From Microbacterium sp. Root180 (lineage in GTDB: Bacteria > Actinomycetota > Actinomycetes > Actinomycetales > Microbacteriaceae), in contig NZ_LMHS01000003.1 in NCBI RefSeq assembly GCF_001428485.1, positions 1,141,350 through 1,205,349 on the forward strand: a DNA stretch of 64,000 nucleotides, written 5' to 3'. Below, piece by piece: positions 44,572-54,899 of this stretch (the stretch's first letter is position 1; the number at the start of each line of letters is the position of its first letter). The position numbers and the translations under genes were made by a program. Below the pieces are notes generated by a model. It ran no database searches. It had not been told where the DNA came from and saw nothing but the letters and a program-made list of their open reading frames with translations.

Positions 44572-45242
44572 GCTGGGTGCTCGACAACCTCGACCTGATC
44601 TGGGCGTTGTCTATCGACCACCTCCGGCAGAGCCTGATCGCGATCGTGCTCGGCTTCCTCATCGCGATCCCCATCGGCTGGGCCGCGTTCCGGTACACCG
44701 GCCTGCGCGGACCGACGCTGGCCACCGTCGGTCTGCTCTACACGATCCCCTCCCTCGGCCTCTTCGCAGTGCTCGCGGCCGCGTTCGGCATTCCCCTCCT
44801 CTCCGAGACGAACCTCGTCGTCGCCCTCACCATCTACGCGGTCGCGATCATGACCCGATCGGTCACGGACGGCCTGGCGTCGGTCGACCCCGTCACCCGC
44901 TCCGCCGCGGTCGCCGTCGGATTCGGGTCGTGGCGGCGCTTCTGGGCCGTCGACTTCCCGCTGGCCGGTCCCGTCCTGCTCGCCGGCCTGCGGGTCACCG
45001 CCTCGTCGACCATCTCGCTCGCGACCGTCGGCATCCTCATCGGCGTCCAGAACCTCGGCTACCTCTTCACGAACGGGTTCCAGCGCCGCATCATCCCCGA
45101 GGTCCTGGCGGGCGTCGTGGCGGTGGTCGTGATCGCCGTGCTGATCGACCTGCTCCTCGTCGTGGCAGGTCGCGTCCTCATGCCCTGGAACCGGCGGCGG
45201 CCGTCTCGCCGCGAGCGCGCCCTGCGGGCGGTGACGGTATGA
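44568..45242 (+). CDS. OpuC-type ABC transporter permease 1
   Basis: Membrane subunit of 224 residues with five or six segments and the docking region ASVDPVTRSAAVAVGFGSWR. GTG start overlaps the ATPase stop by 4 nt and the stop overlaps the next permease. The family imports osmoprotectants. Confidence 0.87.
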   Translation: MSWVLDNLDLIWALSIDHLRQSLIAIVLGFLIAIPIGWAAFRYTGLRGPTLATVGLLYTIPSLGLFAVLAAAFGIPLLSETNLVVALTIYAVAIMTRSVTDGLASVDPVTRSAAVAVGFGSWRRFWAVDFPLAGPVLLAGLRVTASSTISLATVGILIGVQNLGYLFTNGFQRRIIPEVLAGVVAVVVIAVLIDLLLVVAGRVLMPWNRRRPSRRERALRAVTV

Positions 45243-45970
45243 ACTACTTCCTCGAGGCGTTCGCCTGGATCTTCTCGCCCGAGAGACTGACGGGTACCCT
45301 GCCGCTGCCCACGGCCATCGCACAGCATCTCGCGTTCACATTCGGATCGGTGCTGATCGCGGCACTGATCGCGATCCCCGCCGGCTGGGCCATCGGGCAC
45401 ACCGGGCGCGGCCGCGAGTTCGCGGTGTCGCTGTCCGGTGCCGCACGCGCCCTGCCCTCGCTCGGGCTGATCGTGCTGCTCTATCTCCTGCTCGGCGTGT
45501 CGCTCAAGACCGAGGCGGCGGTGACCGCGTTCGTCATCCTCGCGATCCCCTCGATCCTCGCAGGCGCCTACGCGGGGTTCGAGGCGATCGACCGGACCGT
45601 CGTCGACGCAGGCCGGGCGATGGGGATGACCCCCTGGCAGGTGCTGTGGAAGATCGAGGTGCCCCTCGGCCTCCCTCTCCTGATCGGCGGGCTGCGGCAG
45701 GCCACGCTGCAGGTGGTGGCCACCGTCACGATCGCCGCGTTCGTCGGCCTCGGCGGCCTCGGCTACTACATCATCCAGGGCATCCCGCTGCGGGACTTCC
45801 CGCAGATCCTGGGCGCCTCGATCGTCGTCATCGCCCTCGCACTGCTCCTCGATGCGATGTTCGCGCTGCTGCAGCGCGTCGTCGTGCCGCGCGGCGTGAC
45901 CGCGAGGACGGACTCCCCGCAGCGTTCCCCCGGGGTGCGCACGCGCGCCGTCGCGAGCACACCCGCCTGA
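45239..45970 (+). CDS. OpuC-type ABC transporter permease 2
   Basis: Second membrane subunit, 243 residues. Docking region VVDAGRAMGMTPWQVLWKIE. A basic, Ser/Pro-rich cytoplasmic tail of about 25 residues follows the last segment. Overlaps permease 1 as ATGA and lies 28 nt before the binding-protein gene. Confidence 0.87.
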   Translation: MNYFLEAFAWIFSPERLTGTLPLPTAIAQHLAFTFGSVLIAALIAIPAGWAIGHTGRGREFAVSLSGAARALPSLGLIVLLYLLLGVSLKTEAAVTAFVILAIPSILAGAYAGFEAIDRTVVDAGRAMGMTPWQVLWKIEVPLGLPLLIGGLRQATLQVVATVTIAAFVGLGGLGYYIIQGIPLRDFPQILGASIVVIALALLLDAMFALLQRVVVPRGVTARTDSPQRSPGVRTRAVASTPA

Positions 45971-45998
45971 CCCACCACCACAACCGGAGGTTCCCCAC

Positions 45999-46913
45999 AT
46001 GTCCACAGCACGCACCCGCCTCGCGCTGGCTCTCAGCGCGACCACCATCGCCGCACTCGCCCTCGCGGGCTGCGCCTCGAGCGACCCGATCACGGGCGGC
46101 GACGGCGCGAGCGAAGCGCCCGGCGGCTCGTCGACGATCGTCATCGGCTCGCAGGCGTACTACTCGAACGAGATCATCGCGGAGATCTACGCCCAGGCCC
46201 TCGAGGGCGCGGGCTTCGAGGTCAAGCGAAACTTCAGCATCGGGCAGCGCGACGCCTACATGCCGTCCATCGAGGACGGGTCGATCGACCTGTTCCCCGA
46301 GTACACCGGCAATCTGCTGCAGTTCTTCGACCCCGAAGCGACGGCGACCACCGCGGACGACGTCTACGCAGCCCTGCAGGAAGCGCTGCCGGAGGGCCTC
46401 GCCGTGCTCGACCAGTCGCCGGCGACCGACCAGGACTCGTACAACGTCACGGCCGACTTCGCGGCGGAGAACGACCTGGTGTCGATCGGCGACCTCGCCG
46501 GCATCGACGGCCTGACGCTGGGCGGCGCCCCCGAGCTCGAGAAGCGCCCGTACGGGCCGACCGGGCTGAAGGACATCTACGGCGTCGACGTCAAGTTCAA
46601 GGGCACCGGCGACACGACCGTCGACGAGCTCGTGGCGGGCAACATCCAGGTCGCCAACGTCTACAGCGCCGACCCCCTGATCAAGACGAAGGACCTCGTC
46701 ACCCTCGAGGATCCGGAGGGCCTGTTCCTCGCGTCGAACGTCGTCCCGGTCGTCAGCGCCGACATCGCCGACGAGATCGCGGACGTCATCAACGCCGTGA
46801 GTGCCGCGCTGACCCCCGAGGGTCTCGTCGCGCTGAACGTGCAGTCGACCGTGGACCAGATGTCGTCGGACGACATCGCGGCCGCGTGGCTCGCCGAGAA
46901 CGGCCTGGACTGA
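45999..46913 (+). CDS. OpuC-type substrate-binding lipoprotein
   Basis: Betaine/carnitine/choline-type receptor of 304 residues. Lipobox LAGC at about residue 24. The mature protein follows the ProX/OpuCC pattern: IVIGSQAYYSNEIIAEIYAQ and DLFPEYTGNLLQF, where aromatic residues bind quaternary amines. GGAGG precedes the ATG. The exact solute cannot be read. A hairpin follows the stop. Confidence 0.88.
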   Translation: MSTARTRLALALSATTIAALALAGCASSDPITGGDGASEAPGGSSTIVIGSQAYYSNEIIAEIYAQALEGAGFEVKRNFSIGQRDAYMPSIEDGSIDLFPEYTGNLLQFFDPEATATTADDVYAALQEALPEGLAVLDQSPATDQDSYNVTADFAAENDLVSIGDLAGIDGLTLGGAPELEKRPYGPTGLKDIYGVDVKFKGTGDTTVDELVAGNIQVANVYSADPLIKTKDLVTLEDPEGLFLASNVVPVVSADIADEIADVINAVSAALTPEGLVALNVQSTVDQMSSDDIAAAWLAENGLD

Positions 46914-46923
46914 TCCGAGGCAT

Positions 46924-46964
46924 CCTGCCGGGCCGGCGGTCGCACCGGCCGTCGCCCCGGCAGG
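46924..46964. terminator. Bidirectional hairpin between convergent transport genes
   Basis: The outer arms CCTGCCGG and CCGGCAGG, with further GGCCGG/CCGGCC pairing inside, lie between the stops at 46913 and 46971. Confidence 0.6.
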
Positions 46965-46970
46965 TTGCTC

Positions 46971-48269
46971 TCAGGCGGGAGACTCCGCCGTGACCTCGCG
47001 CGCCGTGTCGGCCGGCGGGCGCTGTCCCCGGCTCAGCAGGACGAACGGGATGGCGGCCGCGGAGATCACCCCGCTCCAGACCAGCGAGGCTCCGTAGCCT
47101 CCGACATCCGCGACCCGTCCCAGTGCCGGCTGGAAGACGACGCCGCCGCCCGACCCCATCAGGGAGTCGAACGAGAGCACGGTCGCCCGCTGCTTGGACG
47201 GGATCATGTCGTTGAGGTAGGCCCGGTGCACCGGGTCGTCGATCGCCGAGGCGACGCCCCACAGCGCCACGAGGAAGACCGCGAACCAGAAGTTCTGGAC
47301 GAGTCCCAGTCCGATCAGCACCAGCACGCTGACGACCGCCGACAGCAGGAGCGTCGACGTCCGCCGGCGGAAGAGTCGGCGCACCCAGGGGGCGAGGAGC
47401 CCTCCGACGATCGATGCACCCGACACCAGGGCGGCCGCGAGTCCCGCCACGGTGTACGCCTGGTCGTCACCCCACAGCTCCAGCAGGTAGGGCTGCAGTG
47501 CGTAGAAGACGTAGATGCCGACCCCGGCGATGAACGGGCTCGCGAGCATCAGCCAGCGCACCGGAGGATTGCCGAGGCCGTAGCGCACCGAGGCGCGGAA
47601 GACGGTGCGCGTCGCCTGGAGCGGGCCCTCGCTGCGGTCCGGGGTGAAGCCGAGGTCGCGCATCAGCAGCCCGGCGACGACGAACATCGCGAGCAGGATG
47701 GCGCCCCTCACCAGGAACGGCACGCCGAGGTTCGTCATCTGGGCGAGCACGCCGCCGAGCACGGAGCCCGAGAGCATCGCGACGCCGCCGACGATCTGCG
47801 CCCGCCCGAACACGGTCTCGAGGCTGCCTTCGTACCGGGTGGCCTGCAGCGCGTCGACGAGCCAGGCGTCCACCGCGCCGGAGAAGAAGGTGAAGCCGAG
47901 TCCGAGCAGCACCGACACGATCGCCCAGGCCCAGAACGGCGACTGCCAGACCCACAGCATCCAGTACATGACGGTCGTGACGGCCAAGGTGAGGGTCCCG
48001 AGGAGGTAGGACGCCCGTCGGCCGAGGGTGTCGGCCACGACGCCGGTCGGGATCTCGAAGATCAGCATCCCGGCGGTGAAGAAGGCGTTCGCCGAGAACG
48101 CCTCGAAGTTCGTCAGCCCGGCGTCGAGCAGGAACAGCGTGTTGATGCCCCAGATGAACGAGGCGGCGAGCGTGTTGCCCAGCGTGAGCGCATAGTACGT
48201 CCCCTGCACACGGCGGGGCGTGGGCAGCGAGGCAGGGGTCCTGGAGATGACGGCTCCGCTTCTTTCCAC
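46971..48269 (-). CDS. MFS transporter
   Basis: Major facilitator of 432 residues with 12 segments. Motif A-like GVVADTLGRRASYLLG follows segment 2. The sequence resembles the group annotated as multidrug or siderophore-type exporters (TCR/Tet-like), without a diagnostic substrate motif. GTG 48269 is the longest start; the ribosome binding site is weak. The gene lies between the OpuC operon and the dehydrogenase operon and is not overlapped by either. Confidence 0.82.
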   Translation of the reverse strand: MERSGAVISRTPASLPTPRRVQGTYYALTLGNTLAASFIWGINTLFLLDAGLTNFEAFSANAFFTAGMLIFEIPTGVVADTLGRRASYLLGTLTLAVTTVMYWMLWVWQSPFWAWAIVSVLLGLGFTFFSGAVDAWLVDALQATRYEGSLETVFGRAQIVGGVAMLSGSVLGGVLAQMTNLGVPFLVRGAILLAMFVVAGLLMRDLGFTPDRSEGPLQATRTVFRASVRYGLGNPPVRWLMLASPFIAGVGIYVFYALQPYLLELWGDDQAYTVAGLAAALVSGASIVGGLLAPWVRRLFRRRTSTLLLSAVVSVLVLIGLGLVQNFWFAVFLVALWGVASAIDDPVHRAYLNDMIPSKQRATVLSFDSLMGSGGGVVFQPALGRVADVGGYGASLVWSGVISAAAIPFVLLSRGQRPPADTAREVTAESPA

Positions 48270-48328
48270 TGATCCGGTCGACGACGGCGCGACACCGGAA
48301 TGCTACGCCGGTCCAGCCCGGTCCAGGC

Positions 48329-49690
48329 TCAGTCGAGCAGGAGTGCGGGCTCCTCGAGGATCGAGGCGACGTCGGCGATGAAGCGCGACATCCCATCGCC
48401 GTCCACGACCCGGTGATCGAACGAGCCGGCGACGGTGGTCACCCAGCGCGGCCGCACCTCGCCGTCCACGACCCACGGCTTCTGGCGGATCGTGCCGAGC
48501 GCCACGATCCCGGCCTCGCCCGGGTTGATGATCGGGGTGCCGGCATCCATCCCGAACACCCCGATGTTGGTGATCGTGATCGTGCCCTGCTGCTGGTCGG
48601 CCGGAGTCGTCCTGCCCTCGCGCGCGGTGAGCGTGAGCTTCTCGAGCGCGCGGGCGAGCTCGCGCATCGACAGGTCCTGCGCGTCCTTGATGTTCGGCAC
48701 CAGCAGGCCGCGCGGGGTCGCCGCGGCGATCCCGAGGTTCACGTAGCGGCGCACCCGGATCTCGGCGCCGCCCTCGGCGTCGACCCACGCGGCGTTCACC
48801 ATCGGCGTGCGGCGGGCAGCCCAGATGACGGCGCGGGCCATGATCAGCAGAGGCGAGATCTTGACGTCGGCGAAGTCCGGCGAGGCCTTCAGCCGCTTGA
48901 CGAGCTCCATCGTGCGGCTCGCGTCGACATCGGTCCAGACCGTCACGTGCGGTGCGCTGTAGGCCGACTGCACCATCGCGGACGAGGTCGCCTTGCGCAC
49001 GCCCTTGACCGCGATGGTCTCCTCACGCGCGTCCTCGGGCACGGGCGTGGCCGAGGGGACGGATGCCGCTGCCCCGGCGACCGGGATCGTCTCCTCGCGC
49101 ACATCGCCCCACTCGGGCGTCTCGATGTTGCGGAAGACGCTCGCCTGCGAGGCGTGCCTCACGACGTCGTCGCGGGTGACCTCCCCGGCGGGACCGCTCG
49201 GCGCGACGCTGGCGAGATCGACCCCGAGGTCACGCGCGAGCTTGCGGATCGGGGGCTTGGCGACCACACCGACGGAGGCCTCCACGCGCTCCTGCGAGGT
49301 GACCGCGGGCTTGCGCCGACGCGACTTCACCTCGCCGCCGGTGCCGTAGCCGACGAGTACTGCTCCGTCGCCCTCAGCGGATGCGGGCGCGGCTTCGGCG
49401 GGCTCGCCGTGCTCGGACTGCCCGACGGTCGCGGGGCCTGCGGCAGCCGCGTCCGACGCGATGGTGATGATCGGGGCACCGACGTTCACGGTCTCGCCCT
49501 CACCGACGAGCAGGTCGCCCACCGTGCCGGCGAACGGCGAGGGCAGCTCGACGAGCGACTTGGCGGTCTCGATCTCGACGAGGACGTCGTTGACGGCCAC
49601 GGTGTCGCCCGGGGCGACGTGCCACGACACGATCTCGGCCTCGGTGAGACCTTCGCCCACGTCGGGCAGGACGAACGTCTGCGTGGTCAT
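48329..49690 (-). CDS. bkdC: 2-oxoacid dehydrogenase E2 (dihydrolipoyl acyltransferase)
   Basis: Core acyltransferase of 453 residues, third enzyme gene of the unit. Lipoyl domain at residues 5-80 with the lipoylated lysine in [10 protein letters not shown], a peripheral-subunit-binding domain ([20 protein letters not shown], about 150-185), and a catalytic domain ending with SFDHRVVDG. Because actinobacterial pyruvate dehydrogenase uses a homodimeric AceE, the adjacent alpha/beta E1 pair makes a branched-chain complex the best call. ATG 49690 has AAGGAGACC upstream. Confidence 0.9.
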   Translation of the reverse strand: MTTQTFVLPDVGEGLTEAEIVSWHVAPGDTVAVNDVLVEIETAKSLVELPSPFAGTVGDLLVGEGETVNVGAPIITIASDAAAAGPATVGQSEHGEPAEAAPASAEGDGAVLVGYGTGGEVKSRRRKPAVTSQERVEASVGVVAKPPIRKLARDLGVDLASVAPSGPAGEVTRDDVVRHASQASVFRNIETPEWGDVREETIPVAGAAASVPSATPVPEDAREETIAVKGVRKATSSAMVQSAYSAPHVTVWTDVDASRTMELVKRLKASPDFADVKISPLLIMARAVIWAARRTPMVNAAWVDAEGGAEIRVRRYVNLGIAAATPRGLLVPNIKDAQDLSMRELARALEKLTLTAREGRTTPADQQQGTITITNIGVFGMDAGTPIINPGEAGIVALGTIRQKPWVVDGEVRPRWVTTVAGSFDHRVVDGDGMSRFIADVASILEEPALLLD

Positions 49691-49708
49691 TCGGTCTCCT
49701 TGGGTCGT

Positions 49709-49748
49709 CCGGTCGTGGAGCGAGGAGCGCAGCGACGAGACGAAACGC
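49709..49748. repeat. Short dispersed repeat between E1beta and E2 genes
   Basis: It begins CCGGTCGTGG and ends CGAGACGAAACGCG, matching the end words of the element at 32762-32794. It occupies much of the 91-nt gap in the dehydrogenase unit. Confidence 0.55.
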
Positions 49749-49781
49749 GTCGCTCGCACGTGTCACTCAACGCTCGGTACA

Positions 49782-50807
49782 TCAGTAAGCGAGGGCGCGG
49801 TCGACGGCCTCGAGGATGCGGTCGGCGTCGGGGAGGAATGCTCCCTCGAGCTTCGCCGGGGGGAAGGGCATGTCGAATCCGGATACCCGCAGCACGGGCG
49901 CCTCGAGGGCGTAGAACGCCTTCTCCATGACGGTGGCGGCGACCTCGCTGCCGACGCTCGTGAAGCCGGGGGCTTCCTGCGCGTAGACCATGCGGCCGGT
50001 GCGGCGGACGGAGTCGAGGATCGGCCCGTAGTCGATCGGCGACAGCGAGCGCACGTCGACGACCTCGCAGCTGGTGCCCTCGGACTCGGCGAGCGCGGCG
50101 GCCTGCAGCAGCGTCGTCACCATCGCGCCGTGCCCGACGAGGGTGACGTCGGTGCCGCGTCGCACGATGCGGCTCGCGTGCAGCGGCAGAGCGCGGGCGA
50201 CGGTGTCGACCTCGCCCTTCTGCCAGTACTTGCTCTTGGGCTCGAGGAAGATCACGGGGTCGGCCGAGGCGATCGCGTCCTGGATCATCCAGTACGCGTC
50301 GTTCGCGGTCGACGGGCTCACCACCCGGAGCCCCGGCGTGTGGGCGAAGTAGGCCTCGGGGCTCTCCTGGTGATGCTCGACCGCGCCGATGTGCCCGCCG
50401 TACGGGATGCGGATCACGATCGGCATCTGCAGGGCGCCCTCGTGGCGGTTCGTGATCTTCGCCAGCTGGGACGTGATCTGGTCGAACGCGGGAAAGACGA
50501 ACCCGTCGAACTGGATCTCGATGACGGGGCGGAATCCGGCCATCGCGAGGCCGATGGCGGTGCCGACGATGCCCGACTCGGCGAGCGGGGTGTCGAGCAC
50601 GCGGCGTTCGCCGAACTCGGCCTGCAGGCCCTCGGTCACCCGGAACACCCCGCCGAGCCTGCCGATGTCCTCGCCCATCAGCAGCACGTGGTCGTCCGCG
50701 GCGAGCGCGGCGCGCAGGCCGGCGTTGAGCGCGCGGCTGATCGGCATGGTGATGGGGGCGACCCGATCGCCTGCCGATGCCGGAGCGGTGCTGGTCGTGG
50801 TGCTCAC
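49782..50807 (-). CDS. bkdB: 2-oxoacid dehydrogenase E1 beta subunit
   Basis: Transketolase-like subunit of 341 residues that completes the thiamine diphosphate site. Visible features are the MGEDIGRLGGVFRVTEGL opening, the catalytic histidine region GGHIGAVEHHQESPEAYF, and the C-terminal domain with VEVVDVRSLSPID-type sequence. The GTG overlaps the E1alpha stop by 4 nt. The family also includes acetoin and pyruvate dehydrogenases. Confidence 0.92.
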   Translation of the reverse strand: MSTTTSTAPASAGDRVAPITMPISRALNAGLRAALAADDHVLLMGEDIGRLGGVFRVTEGLQAEFGERRVLDTPLAESGIVGTAIGLAMAGFRPVIEIQFDGFVFPAFDQITSQLAKITNRHEGALQMPIVIRIPYGGHIGAVEHHQESPEAYFAHTPGLRVVSPSTANDAYWMIQDAIASADPVIFLEPKSKYWQKGEVDTVARALPLHASRIVRRGTDVTLVGHGAMVTTLLQAAALAESEGTSCEVVDVRSLSPIDYGPILDSVRRTGRMVYAQEAPGFTSVGSEVAATVMEKAFYALEAPVLRVSGFDMPFPPAKLEGAFLPDADRILEAVDRALAY

Positions 50808-51934
50808 GCGCCACCCCCTTCGAAGGATGCCTCGTAGTCGGCGAGCCAGCGGCGCTGCTCGTCGACGAGCGGATGCTGTTCGGAGTACACGTGCTCGAAG
50901 ATGAGGCCGGCCTCGATCCCGCCGAGCTCGTTCGTGCGGGTGCGCACGTCATCGGCCACGGCGCGGGACTCGGCCTCGACGTCGGCGAAGAACGCGTCCG
51001 ACGCGCCCTTGGCGCGCAGGAACGCCTCCATCCGCGCGATCGGGTCGCGGCGTCGCCAGGACTCCTCCTCGTCGGCGGTGCGGTACTTCGTGGGGTCGTC
51101 GCTGGTCGTGTGCGCGCCCATGCGGTACGTCATCGCCTCGATGGCACGCGGTCCGAGGCCGGAGCGTGCCTCATCGAGCGCGGCCCGGGTGACCGCCCAG
51201 CTCGCCACCACGTCGTTCCCGTCGACTGCGATGCTGGGCATCCCGTAGCCCTCGCCCCGCTTGTACAGCGGCGCGCGCGACTGCGTGGCGACGGGGACCG
51301 AGATCGCCCACTGGTTGTTCTGCAGGAAGAACACCTCGGGGGTGAGGTAGCTCGCCGCGAACACCATCGCCTCGTGCACGTCGCCCTGGCTCGACGCACC
51401 GTCGCCGTAGTAGACGATGACCGCCTCATCGCGCTCGGGGTCGCCGGTGCCGCACCGCCCGTCGAAGACGAGGCCCATGCCGAAGCCGGTCGCGTGCAGG
51501 GTCTGGGCGCCGAGCACGAGCGTGTAGAGGTGCGTGTTGCCGTTCTTGGGGTCGAAGGGGTTCCAGCCGCCGTGCGTGAGGCCGCGCATGAGGCGGATGA
51601 TGTCGACCGGATCGACGCCGCGGATCCGCGTGACGACGTGCTCGCGATACGAGGGGAACAGGTGATCCTGCGCCCGCGCGGCGCGGGCCGATCCGACCTG
51701 CGCGGCCTCCTGACCGAAGCTCGGCGGCCAGAGCGCGAGCTGTCCCTGCCGCTGCAGGTTGGTGGCCTGCACGTCGAACGCGCGGATCACGGCCATGTCG
51801 CGGTAGAAGCCCTCGAGCGCCTCGTCGGTGAGGCTGTCGACGAGCTCCCGGTACGGCTCGGCCGCGGCGGACGGGGCGAACGTCCCGTCCGCGGCGAGGA
51901 AGCGGACGGTGGTGTCGTCCTCAGGCGTGGTCAT
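50804..51934 (-). CDS. bkdA: 2-oxoacid dehydrogenase E1 alpha subunit
   Basis: Thiamine-diphosphate-binding subunit of 376 residues. The cofactor motif reads [20 protein letters not shown] and continues to QNNQWAIS. The phosphorylatable loop region [16 protein letters not shown] is typical of branched-chain enzymes. It overlaps hisC (ATGA), so hisC leads the operon. The complex would degrade Val/Leu/Ile keto acids or make branched fatty-acid primers. Confidence 0.92.
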   Translation of the reverse strand: MTTPEDDTTVRFLAADGTFAPSAAAEPYRELVDSLTDEALEGFYRDMAVIRAFDVQATNLQRQGQLALWPPSFGQEAAQVGSARAARAQDHLFPSYREHVVTRIRGVDPVDIIRLMRGLTHGGWNPFDPKNGNTHLYTLVLGAQTLHATGFGMGLVFDGRCGTGDPERDEAVIVYYGDGASSQGDVHEAMVFAASYLTPEVFFLQNNQWAISVPVATQSRAPLYKRGEGYGMPSIAVDGNDVVASWAVTRAALDEARSGLGPRAIEAMTYRMGAHTTSDDPTKYRTADEEESWRRRDPIARMEAFLRAKGASDAFFADVEAESRAVADDVRTRTNELGGIEAGLIFEHVYSEQHPLVDEQRRWLADYEASFEGGGA

Positions 51935-53052
51935 GCGTCACCGCCGCCCGCAACGCCGCGATGCCCGGCGGGGAGGCCGCGAGCGACGGATGCCGCGATC
52001 TCCAGCACCTTCTCGACCGATTCCTCTTCGCCGATGGAGATGCGGATGCCGTCGCCGGCGAACGGTCGCACGATCAAGCCGGCCGCATCGAACGCCTCGG
52101 CGATCGCGACCGTCTCGTCGTGGGCGGGGAGCCACACGAAGTTGCCCTGCGCGTCGGGCACGCGCCATCCGGCTCCGCGGAGTCCGTCGGCGACGCGGTC
52201 GCGGCGCTCGGCGATGGCCCGCACGCGTTCGAGGAGCTCCTCCTCGGCGTCGAGGCTCGCGAGTGCGGCCTCTTCGGCCTGCGCGGTGACCGAGAGCGGG
52301 ATCGTCGTGCTGCGCGCGGCGTCGAGGATGCGCGAGTGCCCGATCGCGTAGCCGACCCGGAGCCCCGCGAGACCGAACGCCTTCGAGAAGGTGCGCAGCA
52401 CGACGACGTTCGGGTGGCGTGCCGCCGAGAGCACGCGCGTGCCGTCGACCGCAGCCGGGTCGGTGACGAACTCCGAGTACGCCTCGTCGAGCACGATGAG
52501 CACGTCGGCGGGAACGGTCAGCGCGAAGGCGTCGAACTCCTCCTGAGTGACCGCCGGCCCCGTGGGGTTGTTCGGGCTGCACACGATCACCACGCGCGTG
52601 CGGTCGGTGATCGCCGCGGCCATCGCCGGGAGGTCGTGGCGGAAGTCGGCGGTCAGCGGCACGTGCACGGCGGTCGCGCCGGCCACGACCGCCAGCCACG
52701 GGTAGGCCTCGAACGACCGCCACGCGTAGATCACCTCGTCACCCGGCGCGCAGGTGGCCTGGACGAGCTGGGCGAGGATCGAGACGCTGCCCGCTCCGAC
52801 GTGGACGTCGTCGACGGCGACGGCGTAGCGCTCGGCCAGGCGCGCCCGCAGACGTGATGCCGAGGCGTCCGGATACCGGTTCACGGCGGTCGCGGCCTGC
52901 ACGGCCTCGAGGACTCCGGGCAGCGGATCGAACGGGTTCTCGTTGCTCGACAGCTTGTAGGACTCGGCCCCCGCCTGGCGGCCCTGCTTGTAGGGGGGCA
53001 GCGCGGCGATCTCGGGGCGGACGCGGATGGGGATGTCGGAGGCGTCGGTCAC
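51931..53052 (-). CDS. hisC: Histidinol-phosphate aminotransferase-like PLP enzyme
   Basis: Class I/II aminotransferase of 373 residues. The opening is [13 protein letters not shown], the conserved [12 protein letters not shown] binds cofactor, and the PLP lysine is in [19 protein letters not shown]. It is the lead gene of the E1/E2 unit, coupled by ATGA, a pairing common in actinobacteria. A role with aromatic or branched keto acids is possible beside histidine synthesis. The GTG at 53052 lies seven bases after TAGACT. Confidence 0.88.
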   Translation of the reverse strand: MTDASDIPIRVRPEIAALPPYKQGRQAGAESYKLSSNENPFDPLPGVLEAVQAATAVNRYPDASASRLRARLAERYAVAVDDVHVGAGSVSILAQLVQATCAPGDEVIYAWRSFEAYPWLAVVAGATAVHVPLTADFRHDLPAMAAAITDRTRVVIVCSPNNPTGPAVTQEEFDAFALTVPADVLIVLDEAYSEFVTDPAAVDGTRVLSAARHPNVVVLRTFSKAFGLAGLRVGYAIGHSRILDAARSTTIPLSVTAQAEEAALASLDAEEELLERVRAIAERRDRVADGLRGAGWRVPDAQGNFVWLPAHDETVAIAEAFDAAGLIVRPFAGDGIRISIGEEESVEKVLEIAASVARGLPAGHRGVAGGGDA

Positions 53053-53161
53053 CCTGCCGAGTCTACGAGCGGCGCGGCTGCGCGCGGGAGGATGCGTGGA
53101 CGTCCGAACACACGCCCCGTCGTCCTCGCACCGGTCGCGAGGCCGTGCCAGACTGCGGACC

Positions 53162-53554
53162 ATGGGATTCCTCATCCGCGTCGTCGTCAACGCGTTCGCG
53201 ATCTGGGTCGTCACCCTGATCACGGCGTTGCAGGTCTCGATCGTCCCGTTCCCCCCGGGCGAAACGCTCCAGCTCGTGCTCACCCTGCTGATCGTCGCGG
53301 CGATCTTCGCACTCGTGAACACGCTCATCGGCACCATCATCAAGGTGCTCGCGTTCCCCCTGTACATCCTCACGCTGGGGCTGATCGGCCTGCTCATCAA
53401 TGCGTTCCTGCTGTGGTTCACTGCGTGGATCACGAGCTTCTGGAGCTGGGGCCTGAGGGTCGAGGACTTCTGGCTCGGGCTCGTCGCCGCGATCATCATT
53501 TCGCTGATCAACTGGGTGTTCGGCATCATCCTGCGGCCGAAGACCAAGGACTGA
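53162..53554 (+). CDS. Phage-holin-IV-family small membrane protein
   Basis: A 130-residue protein with four membrane segments, typical of the superfamily IV holin-like proteins that are chromosomal in most actinobacteria and not phage remnants. [20 protein letters not shown] is the conserved core. The start lies seven bases after CAGACT with no good ribosome binding site. It ends four bases from a convergent gene. Confidence 0.85.
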   Translation: MGFLIRVVVNAFAIWVVTLITALQVSIVPFPPGETLQLVLTLLIVAAIFALVNTLIGTIIKVLAFPLYILTLGLIGLLINAFLLWFTAWITSFWSWGLRVEDFWLGLVAAIIISLINWVFGIILRPKTKD

Positions 53555-53558
53555 CAGC

Positions 53559-54899
53559 TCACCCGTCGTCGCCTCGCGCGGCGGCGTACTCGAGGACCTC
53601 GATCTCGACGGCGCCCGACAGGTCGGCGAACACGGCCTGCACACTCTCCACGCGCGGGTCGCCCGACGCGTCGACCAAGCCCGCGGTCTCGGCGTAGGAC
53701 GTCATCCGATGCGGAGCGACCGCCACGTCGTGGACTCCGGACTCGGGATCGAACTCGCGCTCCACCACGAAGCTGCCCGCGGACCCGACCGGCGCGATGT
53801 GCCCACCCCCGGCGAGCGCGACCACGGGGTCGTCGGTGTGACGCACGGCGACGCTCAGGGTGCCGGAGCCGACGTCGGCTTCGACCGGCGATCCGAACGA
53901 CACGAGCGTGCGGGTGTCGTAGCCGCCCTCGAGCGCCAGGTGCGCCGTGACCATCGCGCCCTGGGAGTGGCCGAACGCGTGCACCACGTCACCGGGGCGT
54001 GCGCCCGCGGCAGCGAGCGCGGCCTCCGTCGCCTCATAGGACGCGGAAGCCCGCCCGGCGTAGAGCTCTGCGTTGGAGCGGTTGTCCCATGCTTCGTCAC
54101 CGCCGACCGCGAGCGTCTGGGTGCCGGCGACGTACACCGCGAACTGGCGCGACCCGTCGGGCATCGTGTATCGCTCGACGCGCACCCGTGATTCCCCGGC
54201 TCCGGGCATCCGCTGCGCAACCGACCGCAGCCCGGTCGGAGCCGCGGTCGACGACGCGGCCGGCGTGACCGGCGTGAGGACCACCGACTGCCCGCGACCG
54301 GTGAGCCGAGAACCCGCCGGCAGCGTGCCCTGACCACTGAACCCGGCGAGCGCGCCCGCGCCGAGGGTGAGCCCGCCGAGCGCGACGCCGCCGACGACGG
54401 CTGCCGGGAACCCGAAGAGGTCGCCGACGGCGTAGCCGAGCTCGGTCGCCTGCCGCTGAAGGTCGGACGGCCACATCACGTCTCGTTCCAGCTCGGCCCC
54501 GACCGCGGCTGCGAACGCGTCAGGGTGGCGGGCCATGAGCGTGTCGCGGGCGACATCGAGCCGGGCGACGGCGTCACGGTCTCCCGCGAGCACCGCGGCA
54601 CGGTGCTCTGCGTTGAGCTCGACGAGTTCGTAGATCGCTGCGGCCTCGCGCAGGGCGCTCGCGATGCGGTTCGCGCCTTCGAGCGTCTCGGCGAGACGCC
54701 TGCTGAGGACGGATGCCGTGCTCGCGGCCTCCTCCGCGAGCACGCGCTCGCCGAGCAGCATGTTCTGCAGCGCGCCGAGCCGGTGGCGGATGTCTTGGAG
54801 CTCGTTGCCCGCCGCGAGGAAGCGGCCGGCCATCTCACGCAGCGTCACCGTATCGACGGCGACCGCGCCCCCGCCGATGATCTCGAGATCCGAACCCAT
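53559..54899 (-). CDS. Alpha/beta hydrolase with helical N-terminus, partner of a WXG100-like protein
   Basis: A 446-residue protein. The first 170 residues are helical, like the coiled regions that precede ESX-type substrates, then a Gly-rich stretch, then a lipase-like domain with nucleophile GHSQGA (about residue 330), acid in [12 protein letters not shown] and histidine in [10 protein letters not shown]. No signal peptide. The ATG shares its first base with the TGA of the preceding WXG100-like gene, so the pair is co-translated. This resembles DUF1023-type and type VII-linked hydrolases. The family assignment is by motif only. Confidence 0.75.
   Translation of the reverse strand: MGSDLEIIGGGAVAVDTVTLREMAGRFLAAGNELQDIRHRLGALQNMLLGERVLAEEAASTASVLSRRLAETLEGANRIASALREAAAIYELVELNAEHRAAVLAGDRDAVARLDVARDTLMARHPDAFAAAVGAELERDVMWPSDLQRQATELGYAVGDLFGFPAAVVGGVALGGLTLGAGALAGFSGQGTLPAGSRLTGRGQSVVLTPVTPAASSTAAPTGLRSVAQRMPGAGESRVRVERYTMPDGSRQFAVYVAGTQTLAVGGDEAWDNRSNAELYAGRASASYEATEAALAAAGARPGDVVHAFGHSQGAMVTAHLALEGGYDTRTLVSFGSPVEADVGSGTLSVAVRHTDDPVVALAGGGHIAPVGSAGSFVVEREFDPESGVHDVAVAPHRMTSYAETAGLVDASGDPRVESVQAVFADLSGAVEIEVLEYAAARGDDG

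Noticed and set aside
48093..48118. Third copy of the 61-bp element, from GCCGAGAACGCC in the MFS gene
   Set aside because: Only the left word matches, by codon use (Ala-Glu-Asn-Ala); no partner arm lies 61 bp away.
53162..53554. Prophage remnant suggested by the holin-like protein
   Set aside because: This holin-like family is chromosomal in most actinobacteria, and no other phage gene is nearby.
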